A stretch of 64,000 nucleotides of DNA. It comes from Vampirovibrio chlorellavorus. Lineage in GTDB: Bacteria; Cyanobacteriota; Vampirovibrionia; Vampirovibrionales; Vampirovibrionaceae. Location: NCBI RefSeq assembly GCF_003149375.1, contig NZ_QFWH01000009.1, positions 60,061 through 124,060 of the forward strand, in the 5' to 3' direction. Positions 18,686 through 27,130 of the stretch are shown piece after piece. Under the pieces are notes generated by a model. That model saw only the letters and a program-made list of their open reading frames with translations, searched no databases and was not told where the DNA came from. The translations under genes and the position numbers were made by a program. Numbering within the stretch: the first letter of the stretch is position 1; every line of letters starts with the position of its first letter.

Positions 18686-19878
18686 AGGGCAGGCCCCGCT
18701 TCGTCCTCTGCATCCCCCTCAGGCGGCTTGCTATCAAAGGCGGGAAACTCAAACGGAGTAATCGCGGGAGCCACGGGCCCGGCATGCGGCGAATCGACCT
18801 CTGGTGCCTCCTCCAGAGGAGAGGTCGCCGAAGCGTCTTGTGTCGGTGTTGTTTCAGTGTCCTCGGGCATCACTTCATCAAGGGGTATCAGCGACTCAGC
18901 CTCCTTGCTCTCATAAGCAGGTGACTCGAACTTCACAGGCTCAATCTCCGCCGGTAAATCCTGAGTCGCTTCAGCAAGGGCTTCAGCGGCCTCTGGCGCT
19001 CGCAAGTCCGCCCCCAGCGGCTCCGGTCTGGGCAGGGTCAGGGCCTCCTGCAGGGGATCGATCAACTGAGCGATGCGGGTATCCAGACTCAAGTCAAAGG
19101 AGCCTTCTTCTCCCACAATGAACAGTTGATGCACGTCCAGCAACGGATCGACCATAAACTCATAACGGCTCATCTCGCTCAGCGCTGATTCGGTGACCGC
19201 GCTGAAGGCCCGCAGTTCCTGTAATGCCTGAGGATTGACCACCACTTTAATCTTGCCGGTCAGATACAGGCTTTCCACAGCCTGTTGCAACTGCCTCAAA
19301 ATCATATCCGGGTTTTCCGCCAGCTCCCGCTGTAAAATTTTTCGGCTCAAATGGCGAATCAGGGTCAGGGCGTTTTTCTCAAAGTTTTTCAGCACCAGTT
19401 TTTCAGCCTGATAGGCATTTTCCGCCAACAGTTGGGCGCTTTGCAGCAAACCGGTCACTTCCTGCTCCACCTGGGCGGTGGCATCGGCGTAGCCTTCCTG
19501 AAAACCATTTTTAAACCCCGCTTCCCGAGCGCTTTCCTGGATGGTTTCGACCTGACTCTGGGCCAGCTCTACCATTTCCCGGGCCTGGGCGTTGGCCTTG
19601 CTCAGGATCTCCTCGGAAATTTGCCGGGCATTTTTTTCAGCCGTTTCTTCGGCCACTTTGACAAGAGCAATAGCTTCATCTTCCGCCTCTTGCAGGCGTT
19701 TTTTCACAATTTCCGCCAGAGACTGCTCCAGATCCCGCTTGAATTGGGCCTCGCTATCCAGATGGTAGGCTTGTCCCACGGCAACCGTTTCGCCCTGAAT
19801 ATGCGCTTGCCCGGCTGCCGCAGGCGTCACCTGGGCGTTTTGCCGATAGCGTAATTCCTTGCGGACGAAATTACTCAA
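18682..19878 (-). CDS. fliH: FliH-like flagellar export regulator with long acidic tail
   Basis: Regulator and stator of FliI in flagellar export. The 398-residue protein has a long charged helical region (residues about 45-150) followed by the FliH/V-ATPase-E-like domain (LRQLQQAVESLYLTGKIKVVVNP...), ending near residue 275. About 120 further residues are acidic, Pro/Ala/Thr-rich and probably disordered. They contain two copies of a short motif: KFESPAYESK and PFEFPAFDSK. FliH proteins are usually 200-270 residues, so this tail is unusual. The start overlaps fliG by eight bases. Assignment rests on position between fliG and fliI plus the C-domain. Confidence 0.85.
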   Translation of the reverse strand: MSNFVRKELRYRQNAQVTPAAAGQAHIQGETVAVGQAYHLDSEAQFKRDLEQSLAEIVKKRLQEAEDEAIALVKVAEETAEKNARQISEEILSKANAQAREMVELAQSQVETIQESAREAGFKNGFQEGYADATAQVEQEVTGLLQSAQLLAENAYQAEKLVLKNFEKNALTLIRHLSRKILQRELAENPDMILRQLQQAVESLYLTGKIKVVVNPQALQELRAFSAVTESALSEMSRYEFMVDPLLDVHQLFIVGEEGSFDLSLDTRIAQLIDPLQEALTLPRPEPLGADLRAPEAAEALAEATQDLPAEIEPVKFESPAYESKEAESLIPLDEVMPEDTETTPTQDASATSPLEEAPEVDSPHAGPVAPAITPFEFPAFDSKPPEGDAEDEAGPAL

Positions 19879-20899
19879 TGAAATCGTCCTCTTCGGTTCC
19901 TCGGGACACTACGATCTCACCGGCGCCTTCCAGCGCACGAATGATACTGACGATGTAGGTCTGCTTTTCCTGTACATCCTTGGCGCGAACCGGGCCCATG
20001 TAATCCATATCGTCCTTGAGCATGGTGGAAGCCCGCTCGGACATGTTGCGGAAGATTTTTTCCTGAACATCCTCGTTGGAACCTTTCAGCGACAGGGCCA
20101 GATCCTTGGTGTCCACCTCACGCAGCACCCGCTGAATGGAACGATCGTCCAGATGAATAATATCCTCGAATACGAACATCAGCTCCCGCACTTGTTCGGC
20201 CACTTCCGGATCTTTCATTTCCAGACTGTCCAGAATGGCTTTTTCCGTGGTGCGATCGCTGCGGTTGATGATTTCCGCCAGCGATTCGATACCGCCCGCC
20301 ATGCTAAAGTCGGCGGTGACCACCGAGGAGAACTTGTTCTCCATAATCCGCTCCACTTCCCGCAACACTTCCGGGTTGGTGCGATCCATTTCCGCGATGC
20401 GATGGGCCACGTCGGCCTGCATCTCCGGGGACAAGGCCCCCAGAATGGCCGCCGAGCGCTCTGGCTTGAGGTACGCCAGCACCAGCGCTACCAGTTGCGG
20501 GTTTTCATTCTGGAAGGAAGTGGCCAACTGGGCCGGATCGGCGTTATTGAAAAAGTCGAAGGGGTTGGTTTGCAGGGTGGCTACCAGCCGCTCCAGGATT
20601 TTATCGGCCTGATTCTCGCCGTAGGCCTCGTTCAGGAGTTGGCGGGCATAGGACACCCCGCCGGAGGCCAGATAGCCGCTGGCCTGGAACAAGGAATAAA
20701 ATTCGGCCAGGATGGCGTTCAGCGTTTCCGGGTTGATGCGTTGCAATGAGGCGATTTCCAGCGCAATATGCTCTACCTCGATTTCGTCCTCAATGTTTTT
20801 CATGATTTCAGACGCCGTGCGAGGCCCCAGGGCGATCAGCAGGGCCGCCACCTTCTGGGAGTTGGTCATATGCCGGATCGAAATGGCGTCACTGGACAT
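19871..20899 (-). CDS. fliG: Flagellar motor switch protein FliG
   Basis: Rotor protein that links the MS ring to the C-ring and takes torque from the stator. The 342-residue length is typical. The N-terminal FliF-binding domain starts TNSQKVAALLIALGP. The middle domain has the EHPQ-like motif as ENPQLVALVLAYL, and the C-terminal torque helix has FVFEDIIHLDDRSIQRVLREVD with the expected charged residues. It follows fliF after a 120-base gap and overlaps fliH by eight bases. Confidence 0.97.
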   Translation of the reverse strand: MSSDAISIRHMTNSQKVAALLIALGPRTASEIMKNIEDEIEVEHIALEIASLQRINPETLNAILAEFYSLFQASGYLASGGVSYARQLLNEAYGENQADKILERLVATLQTNPFDFFNNADPAQLATSFQNENPQLVALVLAYLKPERSAAILGALSPEMQADVAHRIAEMDRTNPEVLREVERIMENKFSSVVTADFSMAGGIESLAEIINRSDRTTEKAILDSLEMKDPEVAEQVRELMFVFEDIIHLDDRSIQRVLREVDTKDLALSLKGSNEDVQEKIFRNMSERASTMLKDDMDYMGPVRAKDVQEKQTYIVSIIRALEGAGEIVVSRGTEEDDFIE

Positions 20900-21019
20900 G
20901 GTGCTTATAATTCCATCTGATACTCACAAACAGGAACGGACTGGGGAAAGGACTCAACCGATGAATGGGGAAACGCGACCAAGATTAAAAGATTGTTTTT
21001 ACTATTATTATGCCCGTTC

Positions 21020-22606
21020 TCATAGCTCTTTCATATAGGTCATCAGAACGCGGGTGGCTTCCGCCGGGTCCTCGGTAATTAAATCGCTGATAGAGGTCTT
21101 CATATGCTCCACTTCAGGGTCCATCTTGGTCTCCAGGGCGGCGAAGCTGGTTTCCTCCAGCAATTGGGTGGCCGTATCATCGGCGGCAATGTAGTTGTAC
21201 TCCTCCTCGGGCTCATCCACAATCTGGCCTTCGGCGGGCTTTTTAAACAGGGTATAGAAGATGAACATGGCCGCCATCCCCAGAATCAGCATGGCGCCCA
21301 CGGAGGCCAACTGGAGGTAGAAGCTCTGCTGAGCGGCAGCCTTGGCCGCCTGGGTCATGGCCTCTTCCGGATCGGTCAGCTTGGAGGAGAACTGGAAGCC
21401 CTTGATATCCACGGAATCCCCTCGGGACAGATCAATGCCTGCGGCGTTTTGCACCAGCTCGCTGATTTCCTGGGTTTCCTTGGCGGTTAACACCTTGTTC
21501 AAAACCACGGCCACCGTTAGACGCTCCACCGTGCCGGGAGCGTAAATCACCTTTTTTCGCTCTTCGGAATTGGTGTAGTTGGTGGTGGTTTTGGTGCGCT
21601 TGTAATTACTGTCCTTGTCCTTTGCGGTTTCTCCCTGATAGGAAGGCGCGGCGTTGGTCTCCACGCCGGGAGCGCCCCCTTCGGACTTCGGCTTGTTGCC
21701 GCCGCTGTACTCTTCCACATCGCTTTGCTGGCTAACGGCCAGACCGGTAGGGTTTTCCGAGTTGCCACCGGAGGGAATGACCCGGTTGATCTCGGATTCA
21801 GCCTGATCAAAGTTCAACATGGCGCTGACGGAAACCACGGCGTTTTCCTTGCCTACCACCGGGGCCAGAATGCCCAGCACTTTCTTGGTAATCTTGTCCT
21901 CGTATGCTTTTTGGCGCAGGTCGGCTTCACTTTGCCCGCTGGCCATCACGCTGGACGGACCCACCAGCGGGTTGCCGGAATTGTCGGCAATGGCCACATT
22001 TTCGGCCTTCAACCCCGGCACGGCGTGAGAAACCAGGTTTTTAATGACTTTCACCTGCTCATCGTGCAACCGAAACCCCGGTTCCACCATCAACATAACC
22101 GATGCCGTCACCGGTAGCTCGTCATCGGAAAACACGGTATGCTCCGGCTGGGTGACAATAACCTGCGCGTTTTTAATCCCCTGAATGGAGTTGAGAATGC
22201 CAGCGATTTCCTGGGTGTTCAGCTTCTTGATCCACTCTTTCTGCACATCCCCTTGCAACACCGGCGGAATTTTAGCCAGATTGATGGTGTTTTCGCTGGT
22301 CAGTTCGTTGGCCGTGGCCAGTACCAGTTCATTTTTCTTGGTTCGGGGCACCAGCAGGGTATGCCCGCCATTGGCGATGCGATAGGGTTCGTGGAGCGCC
22401 TTCAGTTTCTCCACCGCCGCCGCGGCGTCCGGCAGGCTCATGTTGTCGTAAAGAATGTCATAGTCATCGTTGGTGCGTTGAAACACAAAAAACGTGGAAA
22501 GCATGAGGGCCACCACCAGGGTGCCCAGCATGATGCGCTGGTTGAAGCTCAATTGATCCCAACGCTGTAAAAACCCGGAAAATATGGCGTTTATTCGTTC
22601 ATTCAT
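21020..22606 (-). CDS. fliF: Flagellar MS-ring protein FliF
   Basis: Forms the MS ring in the cytoplasmic membrane, the base of the flagellum. The 528-residue protein has a first membrane segment near residues 25-42 and a second near residues 440-462. Between them is a large periplasmic region with the YscJ-like ring domains, including the AGILNSIQGIKNAQV segment. A Ser/Gly/Asn-rich loop, probably disordered, lies at about residues 280-345. The short C-terminal tail for FliG binding ends DPAEATRVLMTYMKEL, a FliG-binding-like helix. Confidence 0.97.
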   Translation of the reverse strand: MNERINAIFSGFLQRWDQLSFNQRIMLGTLVVALMLSTFFVFQRTNDDYDILYDNMSLPDAAAAVEKLKALHEPYRIANGGHTLLVPRTKKNELVLATANELTSENTINLAKIPPVLQGDVQKEWIKKLNTQEIAGILNSIQGIKNAQVIVTQPEHTVFSDDELPVTASVMLMVEPGFRLHDEQVKVIKNLVSHAVPGLKAENVAIADNSGNPLVGPSSVMASGQSEADLRQKAYEDKITKKVLGILAPVVGKENAVVSVSAMLNFDQAESEINRVIPSGGNSENPTGLAVSQQSDVEEYSGGNKPKSEGGAPGVETNAAPSYQGETAKDKDSNYKRTKTTTNYTNSEERKKVIYAPGTVERLTVAVVLNKVLTAKETQEISELVQNAAGIDLSRGDSVDIKGFQFSSKLTDPEEAMTQAAKAAAQQSFYLQLASVGAMLILGMAAMFIFYTLFKKPAEGQIVDEPEEEYNYIAADDTATQLLEETSFAALETKMDPEVEHMKTSISDLITEDPAEATRVLMTYMKEL

Positions 22607-22698
22607 GCCTTGTTATCCACTTTCCACGACCAACGGTTGTATCAACAGTTTTTACCGAATGTTGTCCCGAAAAACCGAACGCTGCGTCCATGACCAGC

Positions 22699-23049
22699 TT
22701 ATACGTTCATGCGGGTGATTTCCTGATAGGCGTTAATCATTTTGTTGCGCACCTGCATGGCCAGTTGCAGAGACAACTCTGCCTTTTCACCAGCGATCAT
22801 GACGTTGTGCAGGTCAATATCCCCGCCCACCGCGTAAATTTGCTTGGCCTCAGCCGCTTCTGACTGCAACTGATTAATCTGGCTCATTTGATCCTTCAGA
22901 ATGTTGCCAAAACTATCCAGCACATTGCCGGGCTGGCCACTCTCGCCCTGCTCGCTGGCACCGGACTGGGCCTTTTTCACCGCGGAATCCGATTGCAGAC
23001 GACTGAGCAAAAGCTCGGATCCGGCTAAATTGTGACTGATGCTATCCAC
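22699..23049 (-). CDS. fliE: Flagellar hook-basal body protein FliE
   Basis: Small basal-body protein that joins the MS ring to the rod. The 116-residue sequence ends with the family pattern DLHNVMIAGEKAELSLQL and VRNKMINAYQEITRMNV. The N-terminal 50 residues are Ser/Gln/Gly-rich and less conserved. It lies between flgC and fliF, its usual place. Confidence 0.95.
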   Translation of the reverse strand: MDSISHNLAGSELLLSRLQSDSAVKKAQSGASEQGESGQPGNVLDSFGNILKDQMSQINQLQSEAAEAKQIYAVGGDIDLHNVMIAGEKAELSLQLAMQVRNKMINAYQEITRMNV

Positions 23050-23088
23050 GGTTTGATACTCCTAAATCCACTAAGGGCTTGGCCTGAA

Positions 23089-23619
23089 TTAAATCTCCAT
23101 GGCGGCCTGATTCATACCCTTGACCGACTGCAGGGCGGTTACATTGGCTTCGTATGCCCGGGAAGCCGAAATCATGTCCACCATCTCGGTCACCACGTTC
23201 ACGTTGGGCATTTCAACATAACCATCCTTGTTGGCATCGGGGTGCTGGGGGTCATACACCATGCGCATGGGGGTTTGCGCATCATCCGTAATCTGGGTCA
23301 CCTGCACCCCGGCCCCGGCAAACTCGGCGTGACTGATACTGGCCGTGATCAGCGGGCTTCCACTGGGGCCAATGCTCAGTCCGTTTTTGGCCGGGCGCAT
23401 GGCCAGCCCCGGGCCGCCACTGTCTCGCCCCACCGGCAGCCCGAACTGGTTGCCCGCCTGCTCCAGAATGGGGGCGAACACCACGTTCTTGCGACGATAG
23501 GCCCCCACCGAACCATCCGGACGACGGGTGGTATTCACGTTGGCAAGGTTACTGGAAATGGCGTCCATTCTCAGGCGCTGAGCGGTTAACGCCGAGGCGG
23601 TAATATCAAAGGAATCCAT
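23089..23619 (-). CDS. flgC: Flagellar basal-body rod protein FlgC
   Basis: Proximal rod subunit. The 176-residue protein has the rod-family N-terminus (ITASALTAQRLRMDAISSNL, then ANVNTT), the FlgC-specific HPDANKDGYVEMPNVNVVTEM, and the C-terminal DMISASRAYEANVTAL helix. The length exceeds the usual 135-150 residues because of a Gly-rich insertion around residues 60-85. The ATG overlaps the flgB stop (TAATG). Confidence 0.96.
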   Translation of the reverse strand: MDSFDITASALTAQRLRMDAISSNLANVNTTRRPDGSVGAYRRKNVVFAPILEQAGNQFGLPVGRDSGGPGLAMRPAKNGLSIGPSGSPLITASISHAEFAGAGVQVTQITDDAQTPMRMVYDPQHPDANKDGYVEMPNVNVVTEMVDMISASRAYEANVTALQSVKGMNQAAMEI

Positions 23620-24083
23620 TATGCGCCACCTCCACCGGTAATGACCGACCGTAAACCCTTAAAGTAGCCACTCTCCATCCGGGCCAGCGCGTTAAAGCGC
23701 TCCGTATTTTTGGCCAGTTGCACCATCTCCGTTTCCACGTCCACCGAGTTACCATCCATGCGGTATTGCACATCTTGCGCTTCCTGAATGTCCACGCTGA
23801 CATCATCGATCGAGGAAGCGGCGTGACCGATGGGAATATGTTCGGCGCGGGTGGTGCGCATGGGCAACTGCTCATCGTTGGAGGCCTGACGCCGGGCCAG
23901 AGAGCCCTGCCCCTTCACCTCATGAATGGCGTGACTCAAGGCCCCTTCAAACGAGACATCCCGGCGTTTATAGTTGGGGGTATCCACGTTGGCCAAATTA
24001 CTGGCAATGGCCTTATGCCGCTTGGACAAGCCATCCATCGCCTTGTTCATGACCTGGGATGTGAGAGATGTAATTAAATCCAT
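23619..24083 (-). CDS. flgB: Flagellar basal-body rod protein FlgB
   Basis: Proximal rod subunit and first gene of the flagellar cluster. It starts MDLITSLTSQVMNKAMDG, followed by the rod signature AIASNLANVDTPNYKRRDVSF and a C-terminal ARMESGYFKGLRSVI helix. The product is 154 residues from the ATG at 24083; an in-frame TTG at 24101 would add six residues. No strong Shine-Dalgarno sequence or sigma-70 promoter is evident upstream in the 340-base divergent gap, so control by a flagellar activator remains possible. Confidence 0.94.
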   Translation of the reverse strand: MDLITSLTSQVMNKAMDGLSKRHKAIASNLANVDTPNYKRRDVSFEGALSHAIHEVKGQGSLARRQASNDEQLPMRTTRAEHIPIGHAASSIDDVSVDIQEAQDVQYRMDGNSVDVETEMVQLAKNTERFNALARMESGYFKGLRSVITGGGGA

Positions 24084-24426
24084 CGCTGGGGTCCACACCA
24101 AATCTCTATCAGAATCTCACTCGTTTTCCTTCTTTCAATTTAGTGGAGCATCGGGGGTATTTCCTCATCCGCAGGGTGTAACTTCGTTTCAAAGGGCTCG
24201 GCCACATGGCCGAGATTGCGGGAGGCGGTGAAGCCAAAATTCCTGTACTCCGCCGAACTTTACCCCAGCGCGTTCAAGTCCCGGCAGGTGCCGCTCAATC
24301 CCGTGATTTCGGATCTTCAGAACCAATTCTGACGGTTTGTTGATTTTGACGAAATGAAAGGGGCACAAAAACAGAAAGCCCGGTTTTAAAACGGACAAGT
24401 TGATTGCGAGTGGTGAGAACGGATTC

Positions 24427-25686
24427 ATGAAAATTGCCAATAGCCAGCCCATTTGGCGGCCCTCAGAGTTTTCGAACCACACAGGAAGCGGAGTGGCTCC
24501 TCAAGGTTCGGTACCTTCCCCTGCCATTTTGTTCGGACGGTGCAAATCCAAAACTACCGATGACAAAGCCACCCTACAGGACCCCAAACTGGCCGCGGAA
24601 ATTGAACGCCTGACCCAACGGGCCCCCAAGATCTTTGGGAAGCCTCTGGTGACCAAAGCGATGAAACCACTCTTGCAAAAGCGAGCCCTGTATAATTTAA
24701 AGGCCGATCCGTCAGCACTGACCGAGTGCTTCCCCTACCGGCAACTGCTGGTTCAAAAAAACGACGTGATCGGCCTCAATCAATATGACGCCCTGGTTGA
24801 CACCCTAATGAACAAGGCTGAATTTTACGAGGTTGAAAAAGCAGGCCCCACCAGAAAAGCAGTTGATACTCTGTACAATGTGAAGAGTATTATCAGTCCG
24901 GGATTTGAAAACAACTTCTTTCATGCGCTTTTAGAAATGTTAAAGCATTGTTTTTCTCGTACTTCTGACCTTAAGAAAAGAAATACTGAATTCAGAAGTG
25001 TTATGAACTTCATGCAGAAAATCGCCAAATGCTTTTCTGACCAAACACTATCAACGCGCCTTTCCAATGCTGGTGTCAAACCGCTGCAAGATCCCTCCAC
25101 CCGATACTTAGTCGCTGCCAGTATATCCGACTTATTGTTTAAAAGCCCGGAACAAGCCAATCAACTTTTAAATAACCCCAAACATCCACTGCGTTTTATC
25201 GTAGGAAAAGAACAGCCTTTGTTAACACTGGGACAATTTAGGCCCGGTTTTAACTTAATTTTATTAAACGAGACAGAATTATGGGCAGGGGCTTCCAAAA
25301 GCACAAAAGAGTCCTATACATCCCAACATGAATTTGTACATGCCCTCAGCGACCCGGTGGGGGGAGAGGTTTTGCCCAGTATGTCAGAGGATCAGAAAAG
25401 CCGGTTTTTAAAAGCAAGAGAGGAGCTGCAAACGCTCTACACTAAAAAGGACGCAGGCCCCATTGGCTGGATTCGCCGCCTGTGGAATGGTCACACCGCC
25501 ACCGGACTTGGGGGATACGCTTTTTTCAATAACTTTGAATTTCTGGCGGTCAGTTCAGACACGTTTAAAGCCAAACCCAAAGACTTGTGCCGTACCCAGC
25601 CCGGCCAGGAAATTTATCAAATTTACAAAGATATTTTCAAAATGGATCCCTTAAAAGACTATCAACGGCATAATATTGATGCCTGA
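24427..25686 (+). CDS. MtfA/M90-like zinc metallopeptidase with N-terminal extension
   Basis: A 419-residue protein. The C-terminal third resembles the M90 (MtfA) metallopeptidases: GFNLILLNETELWAGA, then the zinc motif HEFVHALSD (HExxH, near residue 305), and GYAFFNNFEFLAVSSDTFKAKP, whose Glu is the probable third ligand. The first 230 residues have no recognised domain. They include PSPAILFG near residue 38 and Lys-rich helical segments. No signal peptide is seen. Base composition between 24.8 and 25.4 kb is clearly more A+T-rich than the neighbours, which may mean recent gain or relaxed selection. Substrate unknown; it could act on self proteins like MtfA or be exported. Confidence 0.65.
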   Translation: MKIANSQPIWRPSEFSNHTGSGVAPQGSVPSPAILFGRCKSKTTDDKATLQDPKLAAEIERLTQRAPKIFGKPLVTKAMKPLLQKRALYNLKADPSALTECFPYRQLLVQKNDVIGLNQYDALVDTLMNKAEFYEVEKAGPTRKAVDTLYNVKSIISPGFENNFFHALLEMLKHCFSRTSDLKKRNTEFRSVMNFMQKIAKCFSDQTLSTRLSNAGVKPLQDPSTRYLVAASISDLLFKSPEQANQLLNNPKHPLRFIVGKEQPLLTLGQFRPGFNLILLNETELWAGASKSTKESYTSQHEFVHALSDPVGGEVLPSMSEDQKSRFLKAREELQTLYTKKDAGPIGWIRRLWNGHTATGLGGYAFFNNFEFLAVSSDTFKAKPKDLCRTQPGQEIYQIYKDIFKMDPLKDYQRHNIDA

Positions 25687-25721
25687 AATGCCCAATTTAT
25701 TTCATTTGGTCAGATACTGGT

Positions 25722-25862
25722 CTGTCATTCCCGCGCAGGCGGGAATCCAGTTGTCTGGTCTTTCATGAGCTATTAAAATGCCTTACAGAGGAATGCACTA
25801 GAGGCAAATTATTTCTGGATTCCCGCCTGCGCGGGAATGACAGTTAAATGCGGGAATCACAG
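25722..25862. repeat. Perfect 29-bp inverted repeat, dRS3-like palindromes
   Basis: Two 29-base arms (25722-25750 and 25815-25843) are exact reverse complements, separated by 64 bases. Each arm is itself an ATTCCCGC-GCAG-GCGGGAAT palindrome. A degraded third half (GCGGGAATCACAG, 25850-25862) follows. This looks like the ATTCCC...GGGAAT repeats (dRS3 type) that scatter through many genomes, arranged here as a MITE-like unit. It occupies the gene-free gap 25687-26032; the rest of that gap shows only the hpd leader. Confidence 0.8.
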
Positions 25863-26032
25863 CTTAAAGTGCCAACAGCCAGTTAAATTAATATCTCTAA
25901 CGTAATGGCACATTCAGGAATAACTTCGCAGGACTTGAAGGGGCATTAAAGTTTCAGCCTTTGCCTTGGGTTGCGGGCCGCTTTTTGCTATGCTACAAAG
26001 CATGTCGTGGAACGCTTTGGGAGGGCATCAAG

Positions 26033-27130
26033 ATGGGTCACGTATCGGACTATCACGGGGAAAGTTTCAATCCACTGGGGCTGAAGGGCATTGAATTCAT
26101 CCAGTTCACCACCCACGAGCCGGACTACGTGGACCGGGTGCTGAAGGGTTTTGGCTTCTCCAAACTCATGAAACACCGGGAGAAGCACCTGTTCTACTAC
26201 CGGCAAAACGACATTCATGTGCTGGTCAATCATGGAGAAACCGGCTTTGAGCGGGCCTTTGCCGAACAGCACGGCACCGCCATTTGCGCCATGGGCTGGC
26301 GGGTAGAAAACGCAGAAGTGGCCTACAGCGAAGCGGTGCGTCTGGGAGCCTCCCCGTTTGAGCCCGGTAAAATCGGCGATTGCGACTTGTCCCTCCCCCG
26401 CATTTATGGCATCGGGGACAGCGTGATCTACTTTGTGGGCACTGAGCAATCGGTCAAGCTGGATCCCAACAATCCCAGCCAAGGCAGCTTTTTGCAAAGC
26501 GAAGGCTTTGTGCCCCTAGAATCGCCTGAAATTGTACCGGACAAAGGCTTTTTGGTGGTGGATCACCTCACCAATAACGTGTACAAAAACACCATGGCCT
26601 ACTGGGCCAACTTCTACAAACAGATTTTTGGCTTCAACGAAGTGCGTTACTTCGACATTAAAGGGCAAAAAACCGGCCTGACCTCCTTTGCCCTGCGCTC
26701 CCCCGATGGATCGTTCTCCATTCCCATTAACGAGGGCAACGAGTCCAAATCGCAAATCGAAGAGTACCTGCGGGAGTACCGGGGCGCCGGGGTGCAGCAT
26801 CTGGCCTTCCTGACTGCCGACTTGCTGGACTCCGTGGAAAAATTGCAGGGCACTGGCATTGAAACCCTGGACATCAGCGAGAATTACTACAACGAAGTGT
26901 TTGAACGGGTGCCCAATGTCACCGAGGATCGGGCTCGCATCCAGCGCTTGCAAATTCTGGTGGATGGCGATGAGGAAGGGTATCTGCTGCAGATTTTCAC
27001 CAAAAACCTGTTCGGCCCCATTTTTATTGAAATGATCCAGCGCAAAAACCACCATGCCTTTGGCGAAGGCAACTTCAAGGCCCTGTTTGAGTCCATTGAG
27101 CGGGATCAGGAACGCCGGGGCGTATTGTAG
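26033..27130 (+). CDS. hpd: 4-hydroxyphenylpyruvate dioxygenase
   Basis: Converts 4-hydroxyphenylpyruvate to homogentisate, the substrate of HmgA, using Fe(II). The 365-residue protein has the two-domain vicinal-oxygen-chelate fold. Three metal ligands are visible in their family contexts: VVDHLTNNV, GVQHLAFLT and FIEMIQRKNHHAFGEGNFKALFES. The ATG at 26033 has GGGAGGG at 26019-26025. The product fits the bacterial HPPD length of 350-370. Hydroxymandelate synthase shares the fold, but the homogentisate genes nearby favour HPPD. The stop overlaps the start of a Nudix gene. Confidence 0.93.
   Translation: MGHVSDYHGESFNPLGLKGIEFIQFTTHEPDYVDRVLKGFGFSKLMKHREKHLFYYRQNDIHVLVNHGETGFERAFAEQHGTAICAMGWRVENAEVAYSEAVRLGASPFEPGKIGDCDLSLPRIYGIGDSVIYFVGTEQSVKLDPNNPSQGSFLQSEGFVPLESPEIVPDKGFLVVDHLTNNVYKNTMAYWANFYKQIFGFNEVRYFDIKGQKTGLTSFALRSPDGSFSIPINEGNESKSQIEEYLREYRGAGVQHLAFLTADLLDSVEKLQGTGIETLDISENYYNEVFERVPNVTEDRARIQRLQILVDGDEEGYLLQIFTKNLFGPIFIEMIQRKNHHAFGEGNFKALFESIERDQERRGVL

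Noticed and set aside
19859..20749. 296-codon open frame antisense to fliG
   Set aside because: fliG is certain; the antisense translation is low in the features of real proteins.
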